This document shows positions 1 to 8,041 of a stretch of 32,948 bases of DNA, in pieces. The first letter of the stretch is position 1. Every line of letters starts with the position of its first letter. The translations under genes were made by a program, and so were the position numbers. Under the pieces are notes generated by a model. That model searched no databases, was not told the DNA's origin, and saw nothing but the letters and a program-made list of their open reading frames with translations. Source of the DNA: CAYOEJ01 sp964403015 (GTDB lineage Bacteria > Actinomycetota > Actinomycetes > Actinomycetales > Actinomycetaceae); assembly GCA_964403015.1 (NCBI GenBank), contig CAYOEJ010000019.1, forward strand, positions 1 through 32,948, written 5' to 3'.

Positions 1-116
1 AACTAAATGACCTGACGTCGTTGTCAAGCTCACAATTCGAGCGTATCGGTTTGTCTGGAGCAGGAAGGCGATCTGCCCCGATCGTGATGAAACCGTTACC
101 CTATGCGGGTGAAACA

Positions 117-1151
117 CTAGTCGGTTGGTGACGCTTCAGAATCTGGCCCACCGCCTGTTGCGCCACCTGTAGGCGTGTCATTAGCGCCCCGGATCTGTCC
201 GAGGATGTCGATGACCACTGCGTAGGCCGGAGCAGTCACTTCATCCGGGCCGCCGTCCGTTGCAGGAACCTCCACGAGCACGCGAGAACCTACCGGAATA
301 CCTTCGAGCGAATCGAAGATGGAACCGTTTCCAACAACCTGCTTCTGCGGCCCGAACTGGGTGTATGTGACCTCGGTGGCGCTGTTGTCCCAAAAGGACA
401 TCGCAAACTGATTGATGATCGTTGTGCCAACCGAACCGATGGGGTCACCGGATCCACGTGCAATCACCGTGGTCACAACTTCGGTAGGCTCATCGGCGTC
501 GTCCTTGACCGTAATAGAAATCGGTTCGCCAAGTTCGCCGTCGATAACTACCGGAAGATCAGCAAGGTCAACTTGCAATGTGGCGTCAGCTTCGCCAGCC
601 TGATCCGCGCCGTAAGCGCTCTTGACCTCGATGTAGAAAGCGATCGTATCCTCGGGGCCAATTCCGGCTCCAGGGTTGCCTCCCGATGGACCATATCCCT
701 TGTCCGCTGGGATGGACATGATCACTTTCGAGCCTACTTTGAGACCGGTCAACCCCTCAGTCCACCCGGCGATGACTCCTTGGAGTGGGAAGTCCGTTGC
801 TGCGCCGCGCTCGAAGGAGGAATCAAACGGTTCACTGTTTCCCCATACTTGACCCACGTAGTGTGCACGAACCTCGTCGGTATCTTCGATAACGCGACCG
901 GTCCCCTCTTCAAGCACCTCGACCTGCAGGCCTTCTGGTGGGTTGGAGTCGGGGAATGACAGGATCGGATTCTCACCGCTCGTATCGAGAGTCGGCATTT
1001 CCGTGCCTGGCGTGGTGTCGACGTCTCCCGTAGCGCCATCATCACTGGCGTCAGAGGTCGCGTCTGAGGCGTTGACGGGGTCTTCATTTTCACCACACGC
1101 AACGAGCGTTACCGACATGGCGAGTGCAAGAAATGCGGCTGTCCGACGCAT
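117..1151 (-). CDS. FKBP-type peptidyl-prolyl cis-trans isomerase, lipoprotein
   Basis: Predicted surface lipoprotein of 344 aa that catalyses proline cis-trans isomerisation to help secreted proteins fold. The N-terminus has a short positive, hydrophobic signal ending in a lipobox (LVAC, Cys19), then an acidic, Thr/Ser-rich linker. An FKBP domain covers about residues 74-180, with the family elements HYVGQVW, FDSSFERG, VIAGWTEGL and the GxGPxDT-type end of the fold. Residues about 210-320 form a second, weaker FKBP-like unit (SLEGIPVGSRVLVEVP, then AYAVVIDIL). An upstream in-frame ATG at 1205 is possible, but ATG 1151 is preceded by GAGGAG at good spacing and gives the signal peptide directly, so it was chosen. 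The gene lies downstream of erpA on the same strand with a strong hairpin between them, so it may be transcribed separately. Confidence 0.9.
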   Translation of the reverse strand: MRRTAAFLALAMSVTLVACGENEDPVNASDATSDASDDGATGDVDTTPGTEMPTLDTSGENPILSFPDSNPPEGLQVEVLEEGTGRVIEDTDEVRAHYVGQVWGNSEPFDSSFERGAATDFPLQGVIAGWTEGLTGLKVGSKVIMSIPADKGYGPSGGNPGAGIGPEDTIAFYIEVKSAYGADQAGEADATLQVDLADLPVVIDGELGEPISITVKDDADEPTEVVTTVIARGSGDPIGSVGTTIINQFAMSFWDNSATEVTYTQFGPQKQVVGNGSIFDSLEGIPVGSRVLVEVPATDGGPDEVTAPAYAVVIDILGQIRGANDTPTGGATGGGPDSEASPTD

Positions 1152-1170
1152 ACGGATACTCCTCAAACAT

Positions 1171-1207
1171 AAATGTTCCCCGCCAGTTTCACCGGAGGGG
1201 AACATTT
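1171..1207 (-). terminator. Hairpin between erpA and the FKBP gene
   Basis: Perfect 11-bp inverted repeat, AAATGTTCCCC (1171-1181) and GGGGAACATTT (1197-1207), with a 15-nt loop. It starts 7 bp after the erpA stop. On the minus strand the stem is followed by a T-rich ATGTTTG and not by a classical U-tract, so it may be a weak terminator or an attenuator ahead of the FKBP gene. Confidence 0.6.
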
Positions 1208-1213
1208 GGTGAC

Positions 1214-1564
1214 TCAGTGGAACGATTCGCCGCAGGCGCAGCTACCAGCTGCGTTGGGGTTATCGATGGTGAAGCCCTGACGCTCAATAGTGTCTGCGAA
1301 GTCGATCGATGCACCATCGAGGTACGGAACCGACATGCGATCTACCACGACCTCAACGCCGTCAAAGTCACGTACGGCATCGCCGTCGAGTAGACGCTCG
1401 TCGAAATAGAGCTGATACATGAGACCGGAGCAACCGCCTGGCTGGACCGCTACACGCAAACGAAGATCATCACGACCCTCCTGCTCGAGCAGCGACTTCA
1501 CTTTATTGGCCGCAACCTCACTCAGGTTAACGCCGTGTGTGCTTGTATCTAGAGTCTCGCTCAT
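1214..1564 (-). CDS. erpA: Iron-sulfur cluster insertion protein ErpA (HesB/IscA family)
   Basis: A-type Fe-S carrier of 116 aa that takes a cluster from the assembly scaffold and passes it to apo-proteins in the cytosol. The three conserved cysteine ligands are visible: Cys45 in GGCSG and Cys109/Cys111 in the C-terminal CAC motif. The QPGGCSGLMYQL and DRMSVPYLDGASIDF segments are typical of the family, and the length is normal. The ATG is preceded by GGAGG (minus strand) seven bases upstream. The neighbour upstream is the glycerate-kinase-like gene, the same pairing I recall for Rv2204c/Rv2205c in Mycobacterium tuberculosis. Confidence 0.95.
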   Translation of the reverse strand: MSETLDTSTHGVNLSEVAANKVKSLLEQEGRDDLRLRVAVQPGGCSGLMYQLYFDERLLDGDAVRDFDGVEVVVDRMSVPYLDGASIDFADTIERQGFTIDNPNAAGSCACGESFH

Positions 1565-1663
1565 TTGTGGACCTCCAACGTCCTAGAAAATACTTACTCA
1601 GCCTATCGGCTCACGGCTGACTGAACCAATGGGGCGTGTCACATCACACCGGAACTTTCCGTG

Positions 1664-2773
1664 TTAATCCCAGCCCCAAGTCTGAGCAACTCTGCCAGTG
1701 GTATCTCGCAAACGTTCGGGGAGGTCTGCAATCTCAAGGATTCCGCCGTCGTCGGCAACAAACGCGCGCTCGGGACGTAACTCGTAGGATCCGTGTAGGC
1801 CAAGGCGTGGGAGTTCTCCCCTGCGTAGCCCTGCATAATCAGTGACGAGGACTATGGGGACTCCAGCCCGCTCAGCTTGATTGGTCACGGTTGCTAGACC
1901 CGATGGCAAATCCACACCGAGAGCAGCGCAGACATACACCACAAGATCCGTATCTTCGCGTAGCCCATCATGCGATAGAAGGAACTCACCGATGCTGCGC
2001 ACGCTTCCGCCGAGCAACGCTAAAACGAATCCAAGCCCGCCACCGACACCAGCAAAAGCAGCACGACCATCAAGCTGAGTCGCAATCAATGAACGACGCG
2101 ATCCCAATTGCTGAGCTTTGATGAGGTTCTGGACAAACTGCCCGGCCACGCGCTCAAAGTCCTGTGCTACCTGAGAGTCATAGCCCCGCACCGCCCACCT
2201 TCGAGCCATGCCATCCACGCCTATGAGGCGCAAATCCGCGGGGAACGTCACGGTCAAAGTCATAGGGATCTCGCTCCGCGCCTTCTCTAATACGGCGCTG
2301 AGCTCCTCGCTCGACTCGTCAAAGCTCACGTCCACCCCGGTCAGTTCGCTCAGCAAACCGAGGCCAATATCGCTTGCTCTCATGAGTTGTGGAAGGTGTA
2401 TGTGCACGGAGGGAATGCCTCGGTCACGGAAGTAACGAAGATCTTCTGCCAGAAAGGAAGTCGATCCGCGCGGGTTTCCCTCGCCATTCCACGTCAGCGC
2501 TTCAGCGAGGTCGAGCATGCCGGTTTGCGATTCGGGGCTGACCCACCGCACTCTTCGCGGATCGCTCGCTTCGTCGGCGACGGCGTCGGCAAACCTCGTA
2601 CGGAAGACGTCATCAAGCCCGGTGCCTACGTTACCGATGATCTCCCCGTCGGAGAGGATACGGGTATCGACGACGTCCGATGGCCGGCGTTCGAGCCACG
2701 CGTCCCGCACAATGTGTGCCACCGCTCCCGGGGTCATACCAGGTAGAGCGGTGGCACATAGCCGAATGTGCAC
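1664..2773 (-). CDS. Glycerate kinase-like protein, diverged
   Basis: Protein of 369 aa with the overall plan of the GarK glycerate kinase family. The N-terminal MHIRLCATALPGMTP aligns with the phosphate-binding start of GarK (usually IVIAPDSFKGSLSA), an SDG follows near residue 40, and a glycine-rich GVGGGLGFVLALLGG sits near residue 240. The diagnostic residues are changed: the usual ADLVITGEG-type loop reads TDLVVYVCAALG, and the N-terminal DSFKG is absent. It may be a non-catalytic or altered-substrate paralogue of glycerate kinase. The start is GTG, sharing one base with the stop of the upstream dipeptidase gene (TAGTG), which indicates translational coupling. M. tuberculosis has a similar gene beside erpA (Rv2205c, from memory). 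Confidence 0.65.
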   Translation of the reverse strand: MHIRLCATALPGMTPGAVAHIVRDAWLERRPSDVVDTRILSDGEIIGNVGTGLDDVFRTRFADAVADEASDPRRVRWVSPESQTGMLDLAEALTWNGEGNPRGSTSFLAEDLRYFRDRGIPSVHIHLPQLMRASDIGLGLLSELTGVDVSFDESSEELSAVLEKARSEIPMTLTVTFPADLRLIGVDGMARRWAVRGYDSQVAQDFERVAGQFVQNLIKAQQLGSRRSLIATQLDGRAAFAGVGGGLGFVLALLGGSVRSIGEFLLSHDGLREDTDLVVYVCAALGVDLPSGLATVTNQAERAGVPIVLVTDYAGLRRGELPRLGLHGSYELRPERAFVADDGGILEIADLPERLRDTTGRVAQTWGWD

Positions 2774-4128
2774 TACGCGCCTAGACGCGAAAGGAGGAGC
2801 GCCTCAGCAATGATCGCCTTGCGCCAATCCTCGATATGGAGCGACTCGTTCTCCGAGTGTGCACGGGTGTCTGGATCCTCGACACCGGTCACGAGAATCT
2901 CGGCGTCCGGGAACACGTCAGCGAGGTCCGAGATAAACGGAATAGAGCCACCCACACCGATGTCCACGGGCTCGGTATCCCACGCTGTCTTAAGCGCCCA
3001 GCGGGCATCTCGGATCACGTCGGTTTCTTCTCCGGCTTGGAATGCAGGTCCGCATTCAGCAACGGAGATGTCAAGGTGAGCGCCGAACGGTGCGTGCTTA
3101 CGCAAGTGCTTTTCGAAAAGCACCGCGGCTTCCTTCGAATCCTGGCCGGGCGCAACACGGAGCGAGAGCAACATGTTGACGGAAGGAATAAGAGTGTTGG
3201 AGGCAAGGTCAACCGAGGTTACGTCCATGCCAATAACCGAAATTGCAGGCTTCGTCCACAGGCGCGACGTGAATGAACCAGAGCCGGCAAGTTGCATACC
3301 CTCAAGAACACCGGCATCGCGACGTAGATCTTCTTCCGGGTAATCCACATCCACATTGTCCTCGTGGAGCAGACCCTCGATCGCAACATTGCCTTCCTCA
3401 TCGTGAAGGGTGGCAATGAGGCGAGCCGCCAAGGTCACGGCATCGAGTACTGGGCCACCATACATACCTGAGTGAAGGGCGTGGTCGAGCGCGGTGAGAG
3501 TGACGTCAAGACGCGCGACGCCGCGAAGTGATGTGGTGAGCGAAGGCGTGCCCACCTTCCAGTTGTTGGAGTCAGCTACAACGATTGCATCGGCTTCGAG
3601 GCGATCCTTGTAGGTGTTGAGGAAATCGACGAACGTTGGCGAACCGACTTCCTCTTCTCCTTCAATGAAAAGCCGAATGCCCACGCCGGGGTCCGCAGCT
3701 TCGATAGCGGCGAGATGGAGGACCACGCCCGCTTTGTCGTCGGCGGTGCCGCGTCCATAGAGACGGCCGTCGCGCTCATTGGCTACAAATGGTTCGGAAT
3801 CCCAATTAGCGGAATCGCCCGGGGGCTGCACATCGTGGTGGGCGTACAGAAGGATCGTTGGCTTGCCCTCTTCCGCAGGTCGCGAGGCAAGAATCGCAGG
3901 ACGCCCAGTCCGGCCGTCCTCGGTCTGAAGCTGAATAACTTCGGTATCGAGACCAAGCTGCTTAGCGCGCTCGGCTACCCAATTCGCGGACTCAACAAGC
4001 GTGGTCTGATCGAACGACGACGCCGAGACAGACGGGATCTGTACGAAATCAATGAGCTCGGATTTCGCCTTGTCGAAGCCGGCGTTAACTCGGGAGATAA
4101 TTTCTTCAGTATTCACTTCAGTAGTCAT
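2773..4128 (-). CDS. M20 family metallopeptidase, dipeptidase type
   Basis: Zinc-dependent M20A/carnosinase-like dipeptidase of 451 aa, expected to hydrolyse dipeptides or amino-acyl amides in the cytosol. Metal and catalytic motifs are intact: HHDVQP (His97-His98-Asp99), YGRGTADDK (Asp130/Asp131), IEGEEEVGSP (about residues 156-163) and a C-terminal TRAHSENES. The dimerisation (lid) domain lies between about residues 200 and 330. ATG 4128 has no Shine-Dalgarno but lies six bases after a TAGAAT -10 element, so the mRNA is probably leaderless. The stop overlaps the GTG of the glycerate-kinase-like gene by one base. Confidence 0.9.
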   Translation of the reverse strand: MTTEVNTEEIISRVNAGFDKAKSELIDFVQIPSVSASSFDQTTLVESANWVAERAKQLGLDTEVIQLQTEDGRTGRPAILASRPAEEGKPTILLYAHHDVQPPGDSANWDSEPFVANERDGRLYGRGTADDKAGVVLHLAAIEAADPGVGIRLFIEGEEEVGSPTFVDFLNTYKDRLEADAIVVADSNNWKVGTPSLTTSLRGVARLDVTLTALDHALHSGMYGGPVLDAVTLAARLIATLHDEEGNVAIEGLLHEDNVDVDYPEEDLRRDAGVLEGMQLAGSGSFTSRLWTKPAISVIGMDVTSVDLASNTLIPSVNMLLSLRVAPGQDSKEAAVLFEKHLRKHAPFGAHLDISVAECGPAFQAGEETDVIRDARWALKTAWDTEPVDIGVGGSIPFISDLADVFPDAEILVTGVEDPDTRAHSENESLHIEDWRKAIIAEALLLSRLGA

Positions 4129-4134
4129 GACTTG

Positions 4135-4140
4135 ATTCTA
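4135..4140 (-). promoter_or_regulatory. -10 element for a leaderless dipeptidase mRNA
   Basis: On the minus strand TAGAAT, then six bases (CAAGTC), then ATG at 4128. There is no Shine-Dalgarno, so transcription would start at or next to the A of the start codon. No clear -35 element is seen. Confidence 0.65.
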
Positions 4141-4302
4141 GCGGTGTTCACCGGCGAGTGTGACCGTGGCTTTCGAACCATGACCGCCGCTAAGAGCGTG
4201 CGAGGAGCGCTGTCTGTGCGCCAAAGTGAAGACAGCTGCAAGATCCGGCTAAGTATGGCCACTCGCACCCCTACCGAGTCTGCGAATTCGCCCCTCGATG
4301 CG

Positions 4303-4308
4303 TAGAAT
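4303..4308 (+). promoter_or_regulatory. -10 element upstream of the DUF3043 gene
   Basis: TAGAAT 45 bp before the GTG start of the DUF3043 gene. The predicted leader contains an 11-bp tandem repeat at 4320-4341 and a Shine-Dalgarno-like AAAAGG. No convincing -35 is visible. Confidence 0.45.
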
Positions 4309-4319
4309 GACGGTGGCCT

Positions 4320-4341
4320 ATGTGTAGCGAATGTGTAGCGA
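4320..4341 (+). repeat. 11-bp exact tandem repeat in the DUF3043 leader
   Basis: ATGTGTAGCGA occurs twice head to tail, directly before the ribosome binding site of the DUF3043 gene. Each copy holds an ATG followed quickly by a stop in the same frame (ATG TGT AGC GAA TGT GTA GCG, with TAG in other frames). It may be a chance duplication in the leader. Confidence 0.6.
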
Positions 4342-4353
4342 AAAGGAATTCGA

Positions 4354-5028
4354 GTGTTCGGATCGAAAAAGCAGGAACCGGTACCTGAGGAGAACGGCCC
4401 GTTTGTCAGCAGGCCGAAGGGGTACAACCCGGCTAAGGGCGCTCCCACGCCGCGCCGTAAGGACGTTGAAGCCCAGCGTCGTCGTCCCCTCGTTGCCGAC
4501 CGCACCGCACTCACGAAGGACGAGAAGAAGAAGCGCAAGGCGGAGGACCGCGCTCGCTCGAATGAGCTTTATCAAACCCAGCAGCAGGCGATGCGCACGG
4601 GCGATGAGCGCAATATGCCACACCAGCACCGCGGCAAGGTTCGTCGTTGGGGCCGCGACTTCATCGATGCAGCGTCCCCGCTCGCCGGCTACTTTATGCC
4701 ACTAGCTCTGCTTCTCCTGCCCACGATTTTCCTGCAGGCACGTTTCCCCGACTTCATGCAGTGGGTAACGCTCGGCATTTACATCATCTTCTTCGTCATG
4801 TTCATTCAGGCGATTTTCGTCGTTCGCCGTTGCAAGCTCCTCGCAACCCATCACTTTGGTAGCGACGAAGTTCCTTCCGGTTTCACCATGCAGATGTTTG
4901 GCCGCGCCTTCTACCTGAGAAACTGGCGCCTGCCGAAGCCGCAGGTCAAGCGCGGCGAGTACCCTGAAGGTGCAACTCGCGCGGACCTAGCCGAGGCCAA
5001 GGCCGCAAAGAAGGCCAAGGGCAAGTAG
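4354..5028 (+). CDS. DUF3043 family membrane protein
   Basis: Protein of 224 aa with a highly charged N-terminal region (Lys/Arg/Glu-rich, about residues 1-100), two hydrophobic segments (about 111-130 and 137-158) and a basic, Ala/Lys-rich tail ending in KAKGK. This is the pattern of the actinobacterial DUF3043 family (Rv2206 in M. tuberculosis, from memory), which sits next to the erpA/glycerate-kinase-like pair there too. The function is not known. The start is GTG at 4354 with AAAAGG upstream. The stop is one base from the stop of convergent pyrD, leaving no room for a terminator between them. Confidence 0.8.
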   Translation: MFGSKKQEPVPEENGPFVSRPKGYNPAKGAPTPRRKDVEAQRRRPLVADRTALTKDEKKKRKAEDRARSNELYQTQQQAMRTGDERNMPHQHRGKVRRWGRDFIDAASPLAGYFMPLALLLLPTIFLQARFPDFMQWVTLGIYIIFFVMFIQAIFVVRRCKLLATHHFGSDEVPSGFTMQMFGRAFYLRNWRLPKPQVKRGEYPEGATRADLAEAKAAKKAKGK

Positions 5029-5029
5029 C

Positions 5030-6037
5030 CTATACCGTGCGGTTGAGCTTGCTCGGCAAGCTTGGCCCGCCGTAAATGAAGCTGGTGTAGATCTGGACGA
5101 GATCTGCACCGGCTTCTTTCATATCCCGAACGTCTTGCGGCGTGCCCACACCGCCCACACCAATGATGATCCGTTCCGGGCCAAGATTGGCGCTAAAAAG
5201 TCGCACAACCTCTCGGGCACGCGCGCTAAGTGGCGTACCGGACAATCCGCCGTCGCCAAATTCGTGAGCGATGGTTGTGTTCGTTGCGACCACGCCGGCA
5301 AGATCACTGCGTTCGATCATGGCCGCGATCTCAATAACGTCGTCGTCTAAAAGATCTGGAGCCACCTTAACCAGCACCGGTATTCCCCCGGGACGAACCT
5401 CCCTCGCTGCCTCGCGAGTCGCATCGGCGATCGCCTCGAGCGACTCCACTGCTTGAAGGTCTCGCAGCCCGGGCGTATTTGGTGAGGAAACGTTGACCAC
5501 AAGATAGTCCGCATAGGGTGCGAGAATCCGAGTTGCTTGACGGTAGTCGTCGACCGCATCTTCGGCTGACGTCCACTTGTTCTTGCCTACGTTGACACCA
5601 ACCACCACGTCACGTCCGCGTTCAGTTTCCCGAAGCTTACGCAGGTTTTTCGCGACTGCATGTGCGCCAATATTGTTGAAGCCCATCCGATTTCGGATGG
5701 CTGCCTGCTCCACGATTCGCCACAGCCGCGGCGGCTCATTTCCCGGCTGCGGCTCAGGTGTCACCGTCCCGATTTCAATGAATCCAAAACCAAGCGCATC
5801 GAGACCAAGAATAGCTTCGGCATTTTTGTCCAACCCTGCCGCTAGGCCAACGACGCCGCCAATCTTCTTTCCAAACAGCTCTCGTTGAGCCGTGGAAGGC
5901 GTGCGAAACACTGTGGACGCTGCAGCGCGGGAGACCAGCGGCAACTGCCCAAAGATGGACAGCGCGCCGATGGCGCGATGATGAGCCACTTCGGGATCCA
6001 CACGGGTGATCAGGTGTTTGAAGATAAAGCGGTACAT
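5030..6037 (-). CDS. pyrD: Dihydroorotate dehydrogenase, quinone-dependent (class 2)
   Basis: FMN enzyme of 335 aa that oxidises dihydroorotate to orotate in pyrimidine synthesis and passes electrons to membrane quinone. The N-terminal extension (about residues 1-45, MYRFIFKHLITRVDPE...) that binds membrane and quinone marks class 2. FMN/substrate motifs are GLAAGLDKNAEAI, IGTVTPEPQPGNEPPRLWR, NRMGFNN and NVSSPNTPGLRDLQ, which holds the catalytic serine region, with the C-terminal IIGVGGVGTPQD and YTSFIYGGP. The ATG has GAGG in front and lies six bases after the stop of the membrane protein gene, so the two probably form an operon. Confidence 0.95.
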   Translation of the reverse strand: MYRFIFKHLITRVDPEVAHHRAIGALSIFGQLPLVSRAAASTVFRTPSTAQRELFGKKIGGVVGLAAGLDKNAEAILGLDALGFGFIEIGTVTPEPQPGNEPPRLWRIVEQAAIRNRMGFNNIGAHAVAKNLRKLRETERGRDVVVGVNVGKNKWTSAEDAVDDYRQATRILAPYADYLVVNVSSPNTPGLRDLQAVESLEAIADATREAAREVRPGGIPVLVKVAPDLLDDDVIEIAAMIERSDLAGVVATNTTIAHEFGDGGLSGTPLSARAREVVRLFSANLGPERIIIGVGGVGTPQDVRDMKEAGADLVQIYTSFIYGGPSLPSKLNRTV

Positions 6038-6043
6038 GGATCC

Positions 6044-6478
6044 TCAATTTCCGGAGCGACTCGCAATAATTGCCGGAGCAGACCACGCGATCCAGACAAC
6101 CGCAGCAACTGCACCAATAGTGGGAAGGTAATAGTAGGTAGACCCGCCGTCGTACCAGGGATTAACCCGACTCATCGCCGCAGAGCCCGTTAGCAGAGCG
6201 ACAAACGGCATCAGCACGTTAATCGACCACGCGCACGTAGCCAAGATACGCATCTTCCGGCCATTGTGAACCAAGCCCGCAGAGCCCACCACCCACAAGA
6301 GCATCGCAACAATGGTTGTCCCGGCGATCACCAGATCACCATTCGAAAATGCGCTGGTCGTACCGATGACGCCGCGCCATACGAAGACCACCGAAGCGAT
6401 ACATAACGCCGCGATGATGAGTAGCGGCCAGCCATGAGCCGGAGCTCGTGTATCGGCGATGCGTTCCGGTTCCGTCAT
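6044..6478 (-). CDS. Small four-helix membrane protein of unknown function
   Basis: Protein of 144 aa with four predicted transmembrane segments (about residues 17-36, 48-70, 78-98 and 116-140) and short loops. The loop before the last helix is Tyr/Gly-rich (WYDGGSTYYYLP). I do not recognise the family. It precedes pyrD by six bases on the same strand, which suggests cotranscription but gives no function. The ATG has a GAAGG-type ribosome site. Its 5' end is 29 bp from the divergent pepA start, so the two genes share a very short promoter region. Confidence 0.7.
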   Translation of the reverse strand: MTEPERIADTRAPAHGWPLLIIAALCIASVVFVWRGVIGTTSAFSNGDLVIAGTTIVAMLLWVVGSAGLVHNGRKMRILATCAWSINVLMPFVALLTGSAAMSRVNPWYDGGSTYYYLPTIGAVAAVVWIAWSAPAIIASRSGN

Positions 6479-6494
6479 GTCCTCTTCTTTCCGA

Positions 6495-6500
6495 TAGGCT
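6495..6500 (+). promoter_or_regulatory. -10 element for a leaderless pepA mRNA
   Basis: TAGGCT, then seven bases (TGCCCAC), then GTG at 6508. No Shine-Dalgarno sequence lies in between. This layout supports GTG 6508 as the pepA start in place of the GTG at 6448 in the same frame. Confidence 0.55.
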
Positions 6501-6507
6501 TGCCCAC

Positions 6508-7956
6508 GTGACGAATATAAAGATTATTGAAGTACAAGATGACCTTGCCCAGAATCTCATTCTCGGCGTGACCACCGAAGGCGATGGCCTCCGCGTCGTT
6601 TCCAACATTACCGATGACTCATTCATCGAGCAGGTAGCATCCGCGCTTGCAACAGTACGCGCTAAGGGCTCAGCGCTGGCAACCACACGCATAGTGTCGC
6701 CAGCCGACCCAACGAAAATCGTGATCGCAGTTGGCGTGGCTGACGATGTGACGTCGGGCCTGCGCCAAATGGCAGCAACCGGCGTGCGAAGTGCGGCCGG
6801 TTTGGAAGACGTGACCATCGCATTTGACCACGACAAGGTTGTGGGGCTCGAGAGCATAGTCGAAGGAATCGGTCTCGGTTCCTACGTGTTCAGCGAATAC
6901 CGTGCGCCGAAGGATCAGCCGGTTTCGAACGTATGCGTTGCTACGAGCGTCCACGCGGATTCCAAGGCCATTGTGAGCCGAGCTGACATCGTCTACTCCG
7001 CTACTAACCGGGTACGCGATCTTGTCAATACCGCTCCGAACCACCTGTCCCCCGCCGGCTTCGCAGCAATTGCCGAGGCCGAAGCGAAGGAAGCTGGCTG
7101 CAAGGTCAAGGTGTATGAAGAAAAGGATCTCCAAAAGGAGAACCTTGCGGGACTACTGCACGTGGGTGCCGGCTCTGCGAATGGACCGCGCCTAGTACGT
7201 ATCGAGTGGAATCCTTCAAAGGCCAAGGGCTTCTCAGCACTCGTGGGCAAGGGAATCACGTTCGATTCCGGCGGATACTCACTCAAGCCCGCCACTGCCA
7301 TGACCGAGATGAAGACGGACATGGCCGGAGCCGCAACCGTGCTTCAAACGGTGATCGCGCTGGCCAAGCTCAAGGTTGCACGCAAGGTAGTTGCCTGGTT
7401 GTGCCTCGCCGAGAACATGGTGTCCGGCAATGCTGGCCGCCCGGACGACGTCATCACCTACCGCAACGGCAAGAGCGTGGAGATCAACAACACCGACGCA
7501 GAAGGTCGGCTCGTCATGGCAGACGGACTTATCATGGCCTGCGAAGAGAACCCCGACGAAGTCATCGACATCGCCACGCTCACCGGTGCGCAAATGGTCG
7601 CCCTCGGTAACCAGACCACCGGAATCATGGGCACGGAAAGTGTGCGTGAGCAGCTTTGCGCTTCCGCCGACGCCGTTGGCGAACCGGCGTGGCCTATGCC
7701 GCTTCCGAAGCACCTGCGTTCTTCTCTCGACTCTGACATTGCAGATTTGAAGAACTCCGGGTCACGTTTTGGCGGCATGCTTGTAGCTGGCCTGTTCCTC
7801 AAGGAATTCGTCAATGACACGCCTTGGGCACACATTGATATCGCTGGCCCGTCGTTTAACCGGGAATCTGCTGCCGGCGAGTACCCCAAGGGCGCCACCG
7901 GCGCCATGACACGCACTCTGATCGCTCATCTCGAGGGTTCTCGGGCGGACGCGTAG
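6508..7956 (+). CDS. pepA: Leucyl aminopeptidase (M17 family)
   Basis: Cytosolic dinuclear zinc/manganese aminopeptidase of 482 aa that removes N-terminal residues from peptides. The N-terminal domain (about residues 1-160) is variable as usual. The C-terminal catalytic domain holds the metal ligands in GKGITFDSGGYSLKP (Asp253 region), the MKTDMAGAATVL segment and the M17 signature NTDAEGRL (residues 328-335). A GTG at 6448 would add 20 residues that look unlike the family and overlap the divergent gene, so GTG 6508 was chosen, which also fits a leaderless promoter. The synteny matches pepB (Rv2213) of M. tuberculosis from memory. A good terminator follows. Confidence 0.93.
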   Translation: MTNIKIIEVQDDLAQNLILGVTTEGDGLRVVSNITDDSFIEQVASALATVRAKGSALATTRIVSPADPTKIVIAVGVADDVTSGLRQMAATGVRSAAGLEDVTIAFDHDKVVGLESIVEGIGLGSYVFSEYRAPKDQPVSNVCVATSVHADSKAIVSRADIVYSATNRVRDLVNTAPNHLSPAGFAAIAEAEAKEAGCKVKVYEEKDLQKENLAGLLHVGAGSANGPRLVRIEWNPSKAKGFSALVGKGITFDSGGYSLKPATAMTEMKTDMAGAATVLQTVIALAKLKVARKVVAWLCLAENMVSGNAGRPDDVITYRNGKSVEINNTDAEGRLVMADGLIMACEENPDEVIDIATLTGAQMVALGNQTTGIMGTESVREQLCASADAVGEPAWPMPLPKHLRSSLDSDIADLKNSGSRFGGMLVAGLFLKEFVNDTPWAHIDIAGPSFNRESAAGEYPKGATGAMTRTLIAHLEGSRADA

Positions 7957-7996
7957 GCCGCGTATGCCGATAGCCGCTTCGGGAAGATAGTCAAGG

Positions 7997-8030
7997 AAAC
8001 CGGGTTTAGCTCATTGCTAGACCCGGTTTT
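7997..8030. terminator. Bidirectional terminator between pepA and the 110-aa gene
   Basis: 14-bp stem with one G-U wobble: AAACCGGGTTTAGC (7997-8010), loop TCATT, then GCTAGACCCGGTTT (8016-8029), followed by TTTTC. The minus strand also ends in a short T-run. It lies between two convergent genes and could serve both. Confidence 0.85.
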
Positions 8031-8041
8031 CATCTCCGCTG

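Noticed and set aside
1..116. Possible gene or terminator before the FKBP gene's stop
   Set aside because: Only very short frames and a five-base CGATC/GATCG pairing are seen. Nothing can be supported.
3715..4305. 196-aa open frame on the plus strand over the dipeptidase gene
   Set aside because: Antisense shadow. The minus-strand gene carries intact M20 metal motifs.
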